A program made the translations under genes and the position numbers. The notes under the pieces were generated by a model. It was not told where the DNA came from and made no database searches. It saw only the letters and a list, made by a program, of their open reading frames with translations. Positions 36,770 through 49,500 of a DNA stretch of 64,000 nt are shown piece by piece. Source of the stretch: Cinnamomum chago. Its lineage: Eukaryota > Streptophyta > Magnoliopsida > Laurales > Lauraceae. Where the stretch lies: contig CP142451.1 of NCBI GenBank assembly GCA_038049695.1, positions 7,128,001 to 7,192,000 on the forward strand, given 5' to 3'. Numbering within the stretch: position 1 is the first letter of the stretch; each line of letters opens with the position of its first letter.

Positions 36770-38663
36770 CTGATGGTCTATCAATAGGTATGTAAATAGG
36801 CGACTTCATTGTCAGCTCACATCTAAGGAGGTAGCCAGCTTCCCATACAAACTTTTGGGGATAATTTTCAACACTACAGTATCAAAGGATTCGAGAGACT
36901 GTCCAGGTCCAGCGACAAAAATTTGTATGTCATCAGTAGCTAAATCGGCAGCTGCCCCCTATCATATCACCATTCAAGTCAAAACCATAAAGAAGCTTCC
37001 TCATACTACATGAGGCTTCTGCTGCCTTCTAAGCATTTTCTTCCCAAGCACTATCCTTGACATATAATGCTCCCAACTATATCAAACCCTCTCAACAGCA
37101 GGGTCCTATGATCATCTGCACAGTTAGGATATGAAAAAGAAGTTAGGCAATGAGAGAACCAAATGCAATCCAGAAACTAAGAGTTAAGAGAATGCCTAGA
37201 GAATAATGATAGCAAAATTAGGCATTTATGTCAGAAATACAAACAGATGTAGACGTTTTATAAGAATGTATTCAGATCAAGTGGGTGATTAGAAGGAAAA
37301 AAAAGTATTCTGATATGGAAATATGCAATACATGGACTAACTTCCAAAGAAAGTCCACAGATTTGTCATGTAACTCGAGCAAACACAAATCCCACCAAAA
37401 CATGTAAGGAAACTGGAGATTCCGTACATATTCACGACAGGAGTATACATGTCCACAATCAATAGTACAAAAGGAAATGCCCTTACAACATTTTGTAAGT
37501 GAACCCAAAAGAAACCGTAGAATTAAATCAAGCCACAACAACTAATCTTATCTAAAGAAAAAAATATTTTCATTGGCCACCTTATACTCTTTCCTGTTAA
37601 GTTGTTTAGCAGTATGGTGATAACTAACTCAATTCTACCAGTATGGTGGGTATTTTTCCCCTTTTGTATAACTTTTTATATTTCAATTGGTGATGACAGA
37701 CTCAATTCCCATCAGAAAAAGAGCTTGATCACGGACAAATTTGGAATAGTAACCATTCAAACAGAATTAATGTATGTTGTCCTGGCATTGTTGCGCATAT
37801 GGAAGTGGGCAGCTTAATATTGAAGCATAACTAAACCCTCCATTTAATCATGATTCAAGTGCGCGTACATAGTCTCTGAAAAGATAAACAGCCCACATGC
37901 ATGTCCCAAGCTATAGCGCAGCTTATTGGGACAAGGGTATGTGAGTGAGTGCGTGTGTTCGAGTCCCCAATGCAGCAAAAAACTGCCCACATACATACGT
38001 TCTATATTCTACAAACAAATCAATTCAAGCATCCACGTTCACAAAAATCAACACACCAATCACAACACCTACCTGAACACATACATAAAATATCTTGATG
38101 GTGAAAAAAGATTTTCAAACTAAAAGCATTCGGCACTGATGGAAGGTCGATTAGAAGATAGATGAACAGTAAGAATACATCAAACATTAGAAAATAAGAA
38201 GACCCAAATCACAAGTTTGGGTCTTTCTGAACTAGAATCCATGATTCTAGAAGTTGCATAAAACGACGGGAAGAATATATCAAACGTCGGAAAATGGGAA
38301 GATGCAGATCACAAGTTTGGGTCTTTCTGAACTAGTACCCATGAATCTAGAAGCTGCATAAAACTCGTAGTTGATTAACAGGAAACGATACTACTTAATT
38401 GGATTTTGGAGCAAGAAGAAGGAAGAGATAGGTAGAGAGAGAGAGAGACCTGCTTCTTTGGAGTAGTCGGGGGAGAAGGGGTCGTTGGAAAGGGAGTGGA
38501 GACAGCGGAAGGAGGAGAGGATGGTGAAATTGGGGAAGAAGGGGTATCCAATCAGCCATTGGAGGCCTGGCTCTTTGCTTATTACTATCTTTCGGCATAG
38601 GACCCTGATGATGCATCTCTCCTTCTCGCTGCTGCTTCTGTTGCTATTGCTATCCATGTCCAT
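36770..38663 (-). pseudogene. Truncated Ufm1-specific protease copy (exons 1-2)
   Basis: Exon 1 copy (38450-38663) keeps an open frame, MDMDSNSNRSSSEKERCIIR onwards, and its donor. Exon 2 copy (36770-37115) is broken. It has single-base insertions near 36957 and 37074, a 1-nt loss near 36870, a 6-nt loss near 36915, and TAT changed to TAG in the segment matching [10 protein letters not shown]. Exons 3-13, with the whole catalytic domain, are absent. At most it could make a short N-terminal peptide or a non-coding transcript. Confidence 0.9.
37898..37984 (+). mobile_element. tRNA-derived SINE fragment (copy B)
   Basis: This is the paralogue of 18535-18610, with consensus B-box GTTCGAGTCC. The SINE was present before the segmental duplication. 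Confidence 0.5.
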
Positions 38664-38999
38664 CGATGGGAGGTAGGGTTCTTCCTGGTTTGCTCCGTAA
38701 CTCTTGAGTCTTGAGTTGTTGTTGCTTCCTTACAAAGGCCTTTTTTGCGGAATCATGAATCTTTGCATTGTGTTTTATACTTTCCCTTGGAAGAAAGGCT
38801 TTTTTTTTTTCCTTTTCTTCCAGATGTTTATGTTGCATTTTTGGGGAAAGGCCTTTTTTTTTAAGCGGCTAAATGCACACTGGTTTTTGCTCTTACTCTC
38901 GAGCTCCCCACACTTATTCCATAACACCCTCTGCTTTGCCCAAAATGCCTTATACTATGGAAACCTCATTGCTATCTACACACCCCTTCTCCCCCCTCT

Positions 39000-39184
39000 A
39001 TCACATCTCTCTCCCTCTCCCCGTCGCCCGCCCTCCCTCTCTCCCTCCCCGTCTCTCTCCCTTTATCCTTCACCCCATCTCTCTCCCTTTATCCTTCTCC
39101 CCGTCTCTCTCCCTCTCTCCTTCCCCCTCGCTCACCGCCGCCCGCTCTCCCTCTCTCTCCCTCTCTCTTCCGCTAGAGTGAAAT
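39000..39184 (+). promoter_or_regulatory. Candidate 5' UTR exon B of the SEC12-like gene
   Basis: This is a CT-rich minisatellite-like leader (repeats of CTCTCTCCCTTTATCCTT) ending GCTAGAGTGAAAT before a GTAAGT donor at 39185. It most simply splices to the acceptor at 43571, 26 nt before the SEC12-like ATG. The inferred UTR intron (39185-43571) contains a LINE and a MITE. Confidence 0.5.
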
Positions 39185-39854
39185 GTAAGTTACTTCTCCG
39201 GATCTGGTCACAAAAACACGGATCACACCATCTACTACTAATTCATTGATTGTGGTTTATCTGTTTTCTCTGTTTATGTTTTTTTTTTCTTGGGGCGGAA
39301 TCATAGTATTTTTACTTTTTGAGTGGGCATTTTCTTCTCTGTGATTGGCTCAATTGATAAAAAATCTTATTTTTTTTTCAATTGTAGTTTCATCTTATGA
39401 TCTGTTTGATTCATGTTCCAGAAGATGCTATCTCAGATTGTATTTATAAAACTTGCTGATGATTAGGGGAATTTGATGTATTTGTGTGGTATCTAGAGAG
39501 AGGTATTTGTAATTTTTTGAGCCACTGTGATTTCATAATTGGTTAGGTTTCTGCCCCCATCCCCACAAATATAAAAGGAAAAAATAAATAAAGTCAAAGT
39601 TATTATTGATTTTGTGGAGTTGAATTTTTTTTCTGTAATGGTTGTGATGAAATTATTTTTTGATATTTTTGGATTTATTAATTTCTGGAAATACCCAAAA
39701 AAATGTTCCCGTAATTTACTGACATTTTTTAAAATTGATTTGATCTGGTTTATATGGTGTTTTTGAGAAATTGTGTTTTTCCCCCCTCTTTTTTGTACTT
39801 TATAATATTTGTTGCGTAAGCATATGGGGTATCTTTCATTGTTCTAATTCCGAA

Positions 39855-42165
39855 GAAAGTGGGCGTGGAGGGCTAGAGACTTCCAAAAGATTAACTTGAT
39901 CAGTAGTATCCATAAGACCCTTGTCAAATTTCTCCAAGCTAGACTTCAAAGAGTGCTCTTTTGTATCATTTATATGGCTTAAGGATCTTTTGTGCGCAAG
40001 CGTCAAATTTTAGTTGGAGTCCTCATCGCTAACAAATGCATTCATTCGAGGCACAAAGACCGGAGGCCTGAGATTGATATTGAAAAAGCTTATGACAGGG
40101 TTTTAACAATTGAAAAAAAAAAAAAAAATCTGATGTAATTGATTGGGACTTCAATTCATGTTGAGGATGGGTTTTACCATTAGGTGGTGCGGTTGGACCA
40201 AGGAGTGTGTTTCAATTCACAAGTGTTCCAGGTGTGAATCAATTGCTCCCCAAAAGTTATTTCAGTTTCTTGCTTTTAGAGGTTTGAGGCAAGGGGATAC
40301 TCTATCCCTTTTCCAGAAGCTCTTAGTTAAGGGGTTGTTTGGCATTTACGCATGAGATGCGTAAATGCAAATTACATATGTAAATGTTAAATATGTAAAT
40401 GTCGAGTATGTAAGCGTCACACATGTGTTCTGTTTACGATGATTGGCAATTAGCATCATTTTCACATGATTTACGCATGTGAATCATTTTACGACGTTTG
40501 TTTCAAAAACATATGTAAATGCATTCATAATATTTTTGGTGTTTATATTTAAAATTTTAAACAACTAAAAAGCTACCACTCTCAACCTACAAAATATCAC
40601 TCATCAATTATTTTAAGCATATAATATGTTGCTAATCAGACACCATGTACTACTTGCTATAAATTTATTTGGACTATGTAAAAAACTTCCTATTTTATTT
40701 GGGTTTAAATTTATATGTGAAAGTGTTGGTAGTCAAGTCTCATGTGTTTTTTTTCTTTTCCTAAAAGGAGAGACTTATAAATCTTTTGTTGTGCTTGTTT
40801 GCTGACTTTGGATTCAGAAGTATGCAGTCAGCCCTAGGTGTTGACTCCTATGTTTGTTCTGCATCAATTCACAAATCCATGGATACCATTTAACTCTGAA
40901 TTCCATTATCCTCAGGTGATATAGAATGAACATTCTATTGACATGAGCATCTTCCTTTTTCCTCATCAGTTTTGCATGGCAAACCCAGCCTAATGACTTC
41001 ATTTTCTCAAATTGATACATTAATTTTCAACCAAGGTGTCATCTACTGTTTGTTGTCCATGAACGCGATCTCCTTGAAGAGGTCATCCGGTATGCTTCAT
41101 CATCACTTTTGTTCTAGTAAGAGCATCATTAAATCTGATTTTGGCGACAAAAATCGTGAGTGGATTGAGCATCATTACATTTGGTATTGGGATTAAATAA
41201 TTTTCAGAGTGTTGCATCCAAATCTCTGTGTAGTGGAAAACTCTCAGTGTCCGATGACTTGGGCGTAAGGGCTACATCTTTTGCCTCTGGCAGATTGATG
41301 TCAATCTCAAGTGGGTTGTCTGGTTTGATGTATAGTAGCAAAAATTGGAAAAGGGGTTTTGGAGAGAGACATGAGAGAGAGATTGGAGAAGGGGGAGAGA
41401 CATGAGAGGGGAGAAAGAAAATGGATATCAATAGATGGGGTGAGAGAGAGATAGACAGAGGCAACATCAGAAGTGATAGGGGAGAGAGAGAGAGTATCAG
41501 CTAAAAGAGAAGCATACCTGGGAACTGGTAGGGTTTGGAGCGTCGGAGAGGAAGAGGAGACATTCGTTTTGGAGATTTTCCGATACTTGTGCTGGGAGAG
41601 AAAGTATGGATATTAAAATATGGGGTTCGCACATTTCGAACCCGGGATCACCTTTGACGGAATGACAAATCTCCCCAACGGGCGCCTTTTTGGTGTGTTT
41701 CATTACACATGCTTCTAGATGCGATTTCTTTTACCATCTATGGAGGTGTGAAAATTTATGTAAAAAAATGAGCACATTTTCACACCATTTTCATATAAAA
41801 TTTACATACGTGATACGTAAATATGGTGCAACCAAACATGATGGTGCGTAACACTTACGCATGTAGGTCATTTACATATGTATAATATGTACAATGGTGC
41901 AAACAAACAACCCCTAAATGGTAGTGGCAGTGGTTTCTGCTCATTTGATCAAGGATTTCAAGTTAGTGCATGAGGTTCCAGTTGTCAGTAATCTCCAGTT
42001 TGTTGTTAACATTTTTTGTGTGGTTGAAGAAGGGAGATTTAATAATATTAAAGCCATTTACTATGCTTTGAAGCTGTATTGGACCTTGAAGGTGAACTTT
42101 TTTAAAAGCAAATTAATTGGGGGTAACAAGTCAACCATCAACAGCGCAAACCTAGGGTTGTGATC
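39855..42165 (+). mobile_element. L1-type LINE reverse transcriptase relic, split by a MITE
   Basis: Left part: ISLISSIHKTLVKFLQARLQ, GSFVRKRQILVGVLIANKCI and DIEKAYDRV, then MGF-WCGW-KECVS and FRGLRQGDTLS (reverse transcriptase motifs). Right part, from 41918: VSNLQFVVNIFCVVEEGRF and LKVNFFKSKLIG, the regions around and after the position where active enzymes have a DD pair, here lost. Frameshifts and stops are present. Removing 40331-41914 restores the expected order. Confidence 0.85.
40331..41914. mobile_element. 1.58-kb non-autonomous MITE nested in the LINE
   Basis: The ends are GGGGTTGTTTGGC at 40331 and GCAAACAAACAACCCC ending at 41914. TAA target duplications lie at 40328-40330 and 41915-41917. 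The 3-bp TAA/TTA target suggests PIF/Harbinger type. Near both ends it has motifs such as ATTTACGCATG and TTACATATGTA in inverted orientation. No transposase was seen. Confidence 0.85.
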
Positions 42166-43271
42166 GAGTAATGCTAGGGTCTGGTTCGGCTACAGACTAT
42201 CTGTTCTGTTCAGCTACAGCTTATTGTCATGTGATCATCATCTTCTCAACCTCCCATTGTATTCTTACCGATCTGTTCTGCATCATCTGTGCCTTGATTA
42301 GTCACTCCCCTGTTGCACAACCCGGAATCCTATCTACAGTCTAATATATTGAGATTACTAACTAATAATACTAACCTGCAAATACTAATCCTAACAGTTC
42401 ACGACTTCTTGTTGCTGCTGCTGCCATTATTATTGTTGTTGTTGTTGTTGTGGTGGTGGTGGTGTTTGTGGTCAATGGCGATGATGATATGATTGATAAC
42501 ATTATACTTGAAACTGCAACCTTGTGCTTTCTACGAGCACCTTTCAACTGTGCTGTGTTCACTTGTCAATCAATCTTAGTTATTTCTAAACTTCTCCATT
42601 GCTTCTAACCATAAAATCCATTTCTTCTGCTTATGATTAGTATAACTATAATCTTGTGAGTATTATTGTATAGCATTTTATCCACAAGAAATTTTTGATT
42701 GGGTTCAGTTTCATACATGGCCCAGACTGACCTTGTATACTTATTGGGCCTAGAAATTTGACCTGAATATGACCACTGGTTTCCTTCCCTTGTCAAAATC
42801 CTGTCCCGGGATAGGTTGGCTCTATAACTCATTAGGTGCTTTGCTTGTTTGTATTCCTGAGACTGTGGATGGGCAATATACCTAAAAAGTAAAAATCACC
42901 ATCAATCTGAAAATAATAACCTTTAATGTTGGTAAAGAAGGGAACCACACACATAATTCATCTTGGAATAGAAAATATTTGAACAATTTTGTTCCCTGCA
43001 TACCAATTCCAGTTCCACACTCCTAGTGCCAGACAGAATAATCCCAGGGAGATAACAACTTCAGCTGGAAGCAGGCCAATTATAGGAAAATCCCCAGGGT
43101 AAAAGCTACCCAGGACAGTTTGCTCTTGGCAGAAGGCACGGGTTTGCTCCCCAGGGTCTTGTGTTTGAAATTTGAATCCCCCCAGATTTACATGGTGCAC
43201 GTGTGGGGTGAGGTGAGCGCTTGCACCTGGAGGATTAGTCCTGACGGGTTAATAACACAGGGATGCCTTCA

Positions 43272-43343
<72 letters not shown>
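43272..43343 (+). repeat. (GT)n(GA)n compound microsatellite
   Basis: GT run (43272-43295) followed by GA run to 43343, upstream of the first SEC12-like coding exon. Confidence 0.95.
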
Positions 43344-43345
<2 letters not shown>

Positions 43346-43597
43346 GCCTAGCCCAGTCTGAACCCAATGCCAAACAAGACCTGAAATTCCATGCAAATTT
43401 ATGTTTTCTGGGAGTTGTTTTGCTCTATAGATGTCTTTCTGTTTAAGAACATTATTTAGTAAGTGTACTTGCATAGTTGGACATATACAATTGCATGAGT
43501 TACTTCATGCTGCGCTCCATTTAATGTTCTCTCCCACTGTTTTTTTATTTTTTTCTATATTTATAATTTAGGTGAAAGAAACTGTTGCTGATTGAAA

Positions 43598-46500
43598 ATG
43601 GGGAAGAGAGGGAAACCAAGTCCACCGTGTTGCAAGAAGTATGGATTGCCCCTTTATTGTGCTTCTTGGATTCCCTTGCAGAAGATCAAGGAAAAGCAAC
43701 AACAGGAGGAACCAAAGGAAGAACAAGGAAACGAGGTTGTCAGTGAGCAATTGTCAACGGAGGAGTTGCAGTACTTAGTTCTGGGTGGTGGGGGAGGTGA
43801 AGGTCGAAGTGGTCTCAAGAATGCCCTCATCCTCACCCAATTTAACTTCTCCTCTAGATCCCTTCTCGATCATCTTGTAAGTTGCAGTGTTATTACCGCT
43901 TATGGATGTGTTTAATTATGATACATGCTCGATCATCTTGTAAGTTGCACTGTTATTACATCTTATGGATGTGTTTAATTATGATACATGCTGCTTGTTA
44001 ACTTTAATGTCTACAGGAGTCTGTAAGAGTCCATCTGGTCTTGCATTGGATTTGGCATCAGTAAGCTGGATTCAAATCTAATATAAGGTTCAACTTTCTA
44101 GATGGATTAGACTTAGATCCTGGCACTTGGGGCTGATGGATTCTAATAGGCCCATTAGATTTCAGATTGAAACTATAATAGGTACATTAAGACGTTTTGG
44201 ATTTACTGTGAAAGTCCCTCATAGAGGTTCAGCCTCTAGTAGGCCATTTCGATGAATTAGAATCTGATAAACCTGTTCAGAATTCAGATAAACGATCACA
44301 GTTGGATTTAGGTCTGGACTCAATTCTGGACCTGGATCTGTGTTCAGGTTCACATCTTTAATAGGTGGATGTGGGCTTTTATGATTTGAGAATGTTGAAA
44401 TGGACGTGTGGTAAAACTAGGAAAGATAGAATAAAATATGAGCACTTTTGGGAGCATGTAGGGGTAGCGTCATCATGATCATCATCATCGAAGCCGGACC
44501 GGCTACACGAATTCTATTTCTCCATTTAATCTATTATCTATCCATTTAGGGATAGCATAATTGATGATAAATTAAGAGACTTATCTAAGATGGTTTGGAC
44601 ATGTCCAATGCAGGTCAACAATGGTGCCATTGAAAAGTTTTTCATACAAGTTGATGGCCCACCAAGGAGAAGGGTAGGCCAAAGAGGACATGGATGAAAG
44701 TAGTAAGGATAGATGCACAACCAATCTAAGGATTTGGGTAAGGATAGATTGGGATGGAGAAACATAATTCCTGTATCTTGACCCCAGCATAGTAGGGACA
44801 CGGCTCTGATGACATTAATAATGATTATAGGGCCGACCCGCATCTGGCTTTTTTATTCTAATTGAGTCCAGACCTGGTCTGAGATTCAATGCATGTAGCT
44901 TCAGGTCAATTTCTTTTCCTGTTGACAGCCATGTCATTACATAAGCAGTTATATTGCAAGGACTTGAGCGTGATAAATTTTTTTTATCACAGTTTATTTT
45001 TGTCTTGTGTGATATGCAATATTAATAGTCAATCTATAGTATTTCCTTGTACTTGCCAGTCATCACTCCTAAATGATTTCCCCCTCTTTCTTTCTTGAAT
45101 GGCCATACTAACTAGCTAACTAGCTTGCTAATATGACTGTATGAGGAGAGGGGAAACTGTAACGTGTTCAGAGAAGCAGTGCCTTATCAATACATCCTTG
45201 ATTATCAAAATGGCAGAGTTTATCTTCTCTAAAATGTTTTTTTTCTTTTTTTATTCTTTACAGGTGAATAAACTTGAAACAGGTGGCGATTTACCTTATA
45301 GGATGGCTGTCCATCCAGGCGGAGAAGGTCTTATATGTTCCTTCCCCACATGTAGTAGGTAACTTCTTTCCTTCCTATGCTACTTGTGTTGGGGGGAGAT
45401 GAAGGGTTAAGAATAAAATCACATTAGTAATAACCAATTTAAACATGAAAAGACACTCACACCTCTTCACAAAAGAACCATTTAGATAAGATATTTAATT
45501 AGTAGTATTCTATTTTAGAAAATAGCAATAACCAGGAAACTTTGTTTTTGTGGGTTCTTTATTTGGTTTGGGGGAGGAGACATGTTGCCATAGTTATTTG
45601 GCACTCATCTTTGCACCAACAATGAAGGCAATGTGATTTTATCTTCCATTCTCTTTTATCTTGTTTCTCTGGTGTATTTTTTACAATGTTTTAAATCTCG
45701 TCCAAGTTTGAGTCAACTTGGCCATGACTGAGTCTGGTCCTACCTAACTCGGGCGAGTCATCTTCTCCTCTTCCTCCTCTTCACTTCTCCTTTGCTCTCA
45801 CCTCCCATTCTCTTTCTTTCAATCTCTTCACTTCCTCTCTCTCTCTCTCTCTTTTCAATTTTACATAGACAAAATTTAGGAAGCAGACCCAACTTGATTC
45901 AACCGACTCAACTGTGGCCAAGTTGGGGGCCGAGTCTGGATTTTCAAACCCTGATGTTTTAGGTTAATGTGCATATCATCATCATCGTCGTCATCATCAT
46001 CAAAGCCTTGACGCAACTATATTGGGGTCAGCTAAATGAATTCTATTTCTCCATTCCGATCTATCTTGAGCCAAATCCTCAGATAAGTTTCACTTCTTTA
46101 GTTCTATTTTTACTACCTCTATCCACATCCTCTTCGGCTTGCCCCTTCCCCTTGGCGTGCCATCAACTTACATAGCCAAACTTTTCCTTATTGGCGCCGT
46201 TGTCGGCCTGCGTTGGACATGCCCAAACCATCTCTAATTTTATCATCTATTGATATCGATGCCATGCTACCCCTAAATGCTCTCAAAAGCACTCATTTCT
46301 AATTTTATTCTTCCTAATTTTACCACATACCCACCGCAACATTCTCATCTCTACTACATCGATTCTCATATCTGTTTTAGCTTATTATGCATATCCACAT
46401 TACAATATGATTATTTTTATAATTTGTGAAAGTTACTTCCATTTTTCGTCTTTGATATGGGTGTGCTGGAATATCATGTTTTCATGTGTGAACCTTGTGT

Positions 46501-49500
46501 TTGTGTCAAAACCAATATGCATAGGCAGCTATCCAATGCGTGCATAATGCCTAGCATTGGGTTTTTTTTTTTTTTGGTTACGTACATGTGCAATATATAG
46601 CCATAGATCTTCTATAAACCAAGAATGGGAGGGCTGACACAAGAGGCGACTGAAACTGTGATGTGGCCATCAATCTAGCTAACATGCATAGCGAACTCTT
46701 AATCATGTTTGACTGGATCCATGTAAGTCGTGGCTTCATAATGGTTTCATACCTTTCAATGGTTTTGATTGAGGAAAAATATTCAAGTTGAAGAGAATTT
46801 GTGATTCAATTTTATTTTACATTGATGATCGGGTCATGGGAGATCGCATGACATTGTTATGCATGGAGATTGCATAAATGCATGTGGTATGCATTGTTCA
46901 TCGACTAATCTTCAAAAAATTGGCATGGACACTATGATGCCCAGATACGAACACAGGTGCGAGCACAAACATGGGGTAAGAGGGTTCAATATGTCAACTT
47001 CAAAAATTTAGGACACGGATACGTATATGGCATTTCTAGAAATATATACATATAGATATTTGATTAAGGATTTATTTTAAGTGGAATATTTATTTAATTT
47101 CAATTTAGGGCTCAAATATGGCCTCACCAGTGAGTGAATTAAACTTTCAATGAGGTTTAAAAAATAGGAAGGGCAAAGTGCAAAAGGACAAATAATAAAA
47201 GAATCAATACATTTCTAGGCAATAAGCCCAGCTTTTTTCTATTTATAAAAATGACCCCAAGCCCTTTTAGGAAATGAGCCCCAAGACCTTACCATTATAA
47301 AGTGAAATCGGTGATTTGTTGGATCTTTAGGCCCACTGTGGGGGCCACAAATTTGAAGAGCCCATATTAAGAGGGGCAGGAGATGAAAAGAAATGATCCA
47401 TTCTGCTGGTTGTCTTGTCACAGCAGTCAAGACTCAAGACTCAATACAAACTTCAAGAAATAAGAGGGAATGGAAAGGGGAAAAGGAAGAGAGGAAAGGG
47501 AGAGAAGAAGAAGAATAATAATAAGAGGAGATCGTCGCCGGTCATCTGTTTTCGTCGCTGATTGCTAGGTCATCACCGGTCGTCGCTGATTGCTATGCCC
47601 TTCTCATCATCATCATCTTCTTCTTACTCTTCTACTGTGCTTTCTTTTTTTTGGATGAAAGTTTTGGGGTTAGGGCATTTTCATTCAGCCCCTACCGTAT
47701 CCTGAAATTTTGCACCGTACCCCTTAGGTATCTTGCCGTATCCCGTACCCGAATCTGCATTGTATCATGTCAGTACAGGTACCATAGGTCAAATGCCGTA
47801 CCCGGGTTTCATGGCATGGACATCCAAGAACACTTTGAAACATCATCCAGCCCTTGAACACCCACTTCAGATTCAGCTAGTTTATGAAGTATACACAATC
47901 GTAATTATTGGATAAGCACCTTTGGATTAGCAGATTATAGTGACCGACGCTTGTTTATTAATGGCTTACGAATGGCCCACTTTTGACGAAGCAAACAAAG
48001 AAAAGAATGATGGAAGCATGGATGGGACTTAGAAACCTATTGATGATGGTATTTTTCACACGACTCTTTAAAGAAAAAATGATATTTTACACAACTTTTA
48101 GTTAGATTGAGCCCATTGAAGAAATCCACCATTAGATTGTCTATGATCAAGAAATATGATCTGAATGATCATGGCCTGCTGATAGTTGATGATAGTCATC
48201 TAACGATCAGAGATTATGCCTGGATTAGATGGCCTGTTTGGGTATCCCATTGATGATGATTTAGAGAACTTGATCATAGCATAAGGGTAGGGATGGATGG
48301 TCATTTGTGTTGGAGATTTTAATAATGACCCCCACCTTGATTATCATTTGTTGATGAACGTAAATAACGGTAAAGCTTGGGACATCCAAGTCAAGAAGCA
48401 AGGAGATCACAATTCAAAAGTCACATGTTAATTGTGCATCTGAGTTACATGAATAGTTGTGTTGCAATTCTTTGCATTAATAATGCATGAAGTCTAGTTG
48501 CATGATTTTTTGTAAGTTTATTGTTGTGGTGTTTTTGAAGTTAATACTTAACGGTCTTGCTTGGGAATCAGGTAAGTCTTATAGAAACTAGAAATTGGTT
48601 TTAGTTTCTTAGACAGAAGTGTTTGCTGCATGTGGTTGTTATGGGTGTTTAGTTTTTGCATGTGCATGTTCAAACTAACAAATGTGGTACATATGAGACA
48701 CTGTAATTGAAGTACCTGGTGTAAGGACCCCAAACCAGATTTACCCTGATATTATTATTTAGTAATAAAAAATAGTCTGGTGCAATAATGTACCTTTTAG
48801 ACCCCACTTTGAGTATGTTGTAATTAATATTATGATTTATACCTGCTAGATATCATTATAGGTCCATTATATTGTAATTAACATGATTAAAAAGATTCAA
48901 TACATAGAAGAATAGTTGGAAGACAATTCCCATCCAAATTTAGAATAATTAAGAATAATTTGATTTAATTAAGCATTAAATAATTTAAATTTGAAATAAA
49001 AAAGGAAATGGTTAACATATGATGGCATTGTATGGTCCACTAAAAGGGACCTTTAATGGTGTCCATTAATCATAATCAATCAATATTAGGATGCGGCCAT
49101 TAATAAAACGCACTAAAAGTTAATGATAAAATCTGTGGGGCTTTGTGGGACCCACTATAGGGTTGCATTTGCATGACCAATAATGGGTTGGGTTAGCCAT
49201 TGTGGTAAGACAATTTGGAAACCTAATTAGTTTATGGCACAACCCAAATAAAAATAGGAAGTTAGTTGAGATATGCCTAAAATAGGGGTGTCTGTGTAGT
49301 CACGGTCAGTGCTGTGAAATTCAGGGGGGTCCCAGTTGGTTGATGGGGGCCCTGCCTCTTTAACATATCAATCGGGACGTCCACATGTAAGAGAAAATTT
49401 TGCTTGTTTGAAATATGTTGATAATTTAATTCTCCTATTTGAATGTTTATCCAGATGGTTTGAATGGGATGTGTCCGACAGCATGGAACCCCAGAAGCTG

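Larger units (their letters stand above)
36015..38775 (-). repeat. Segmental duplication, copy B
   Basis: This is the paralogue of 16239-19385 in the same orientation. It lacks the LINE found in copy A and has several small deletions. On its right it joins a short intergenic region leading to 5' UTR exon B. Confidence 0.9.

Noticed and set aside
38704-39249. 181-codon plus-strand frame
   Set aside because: It is dominated by low-complexity CT-rich translation (Pro/Ser/Leu repeats) and overlaps the inferred 5' UTR exon B and its donor.
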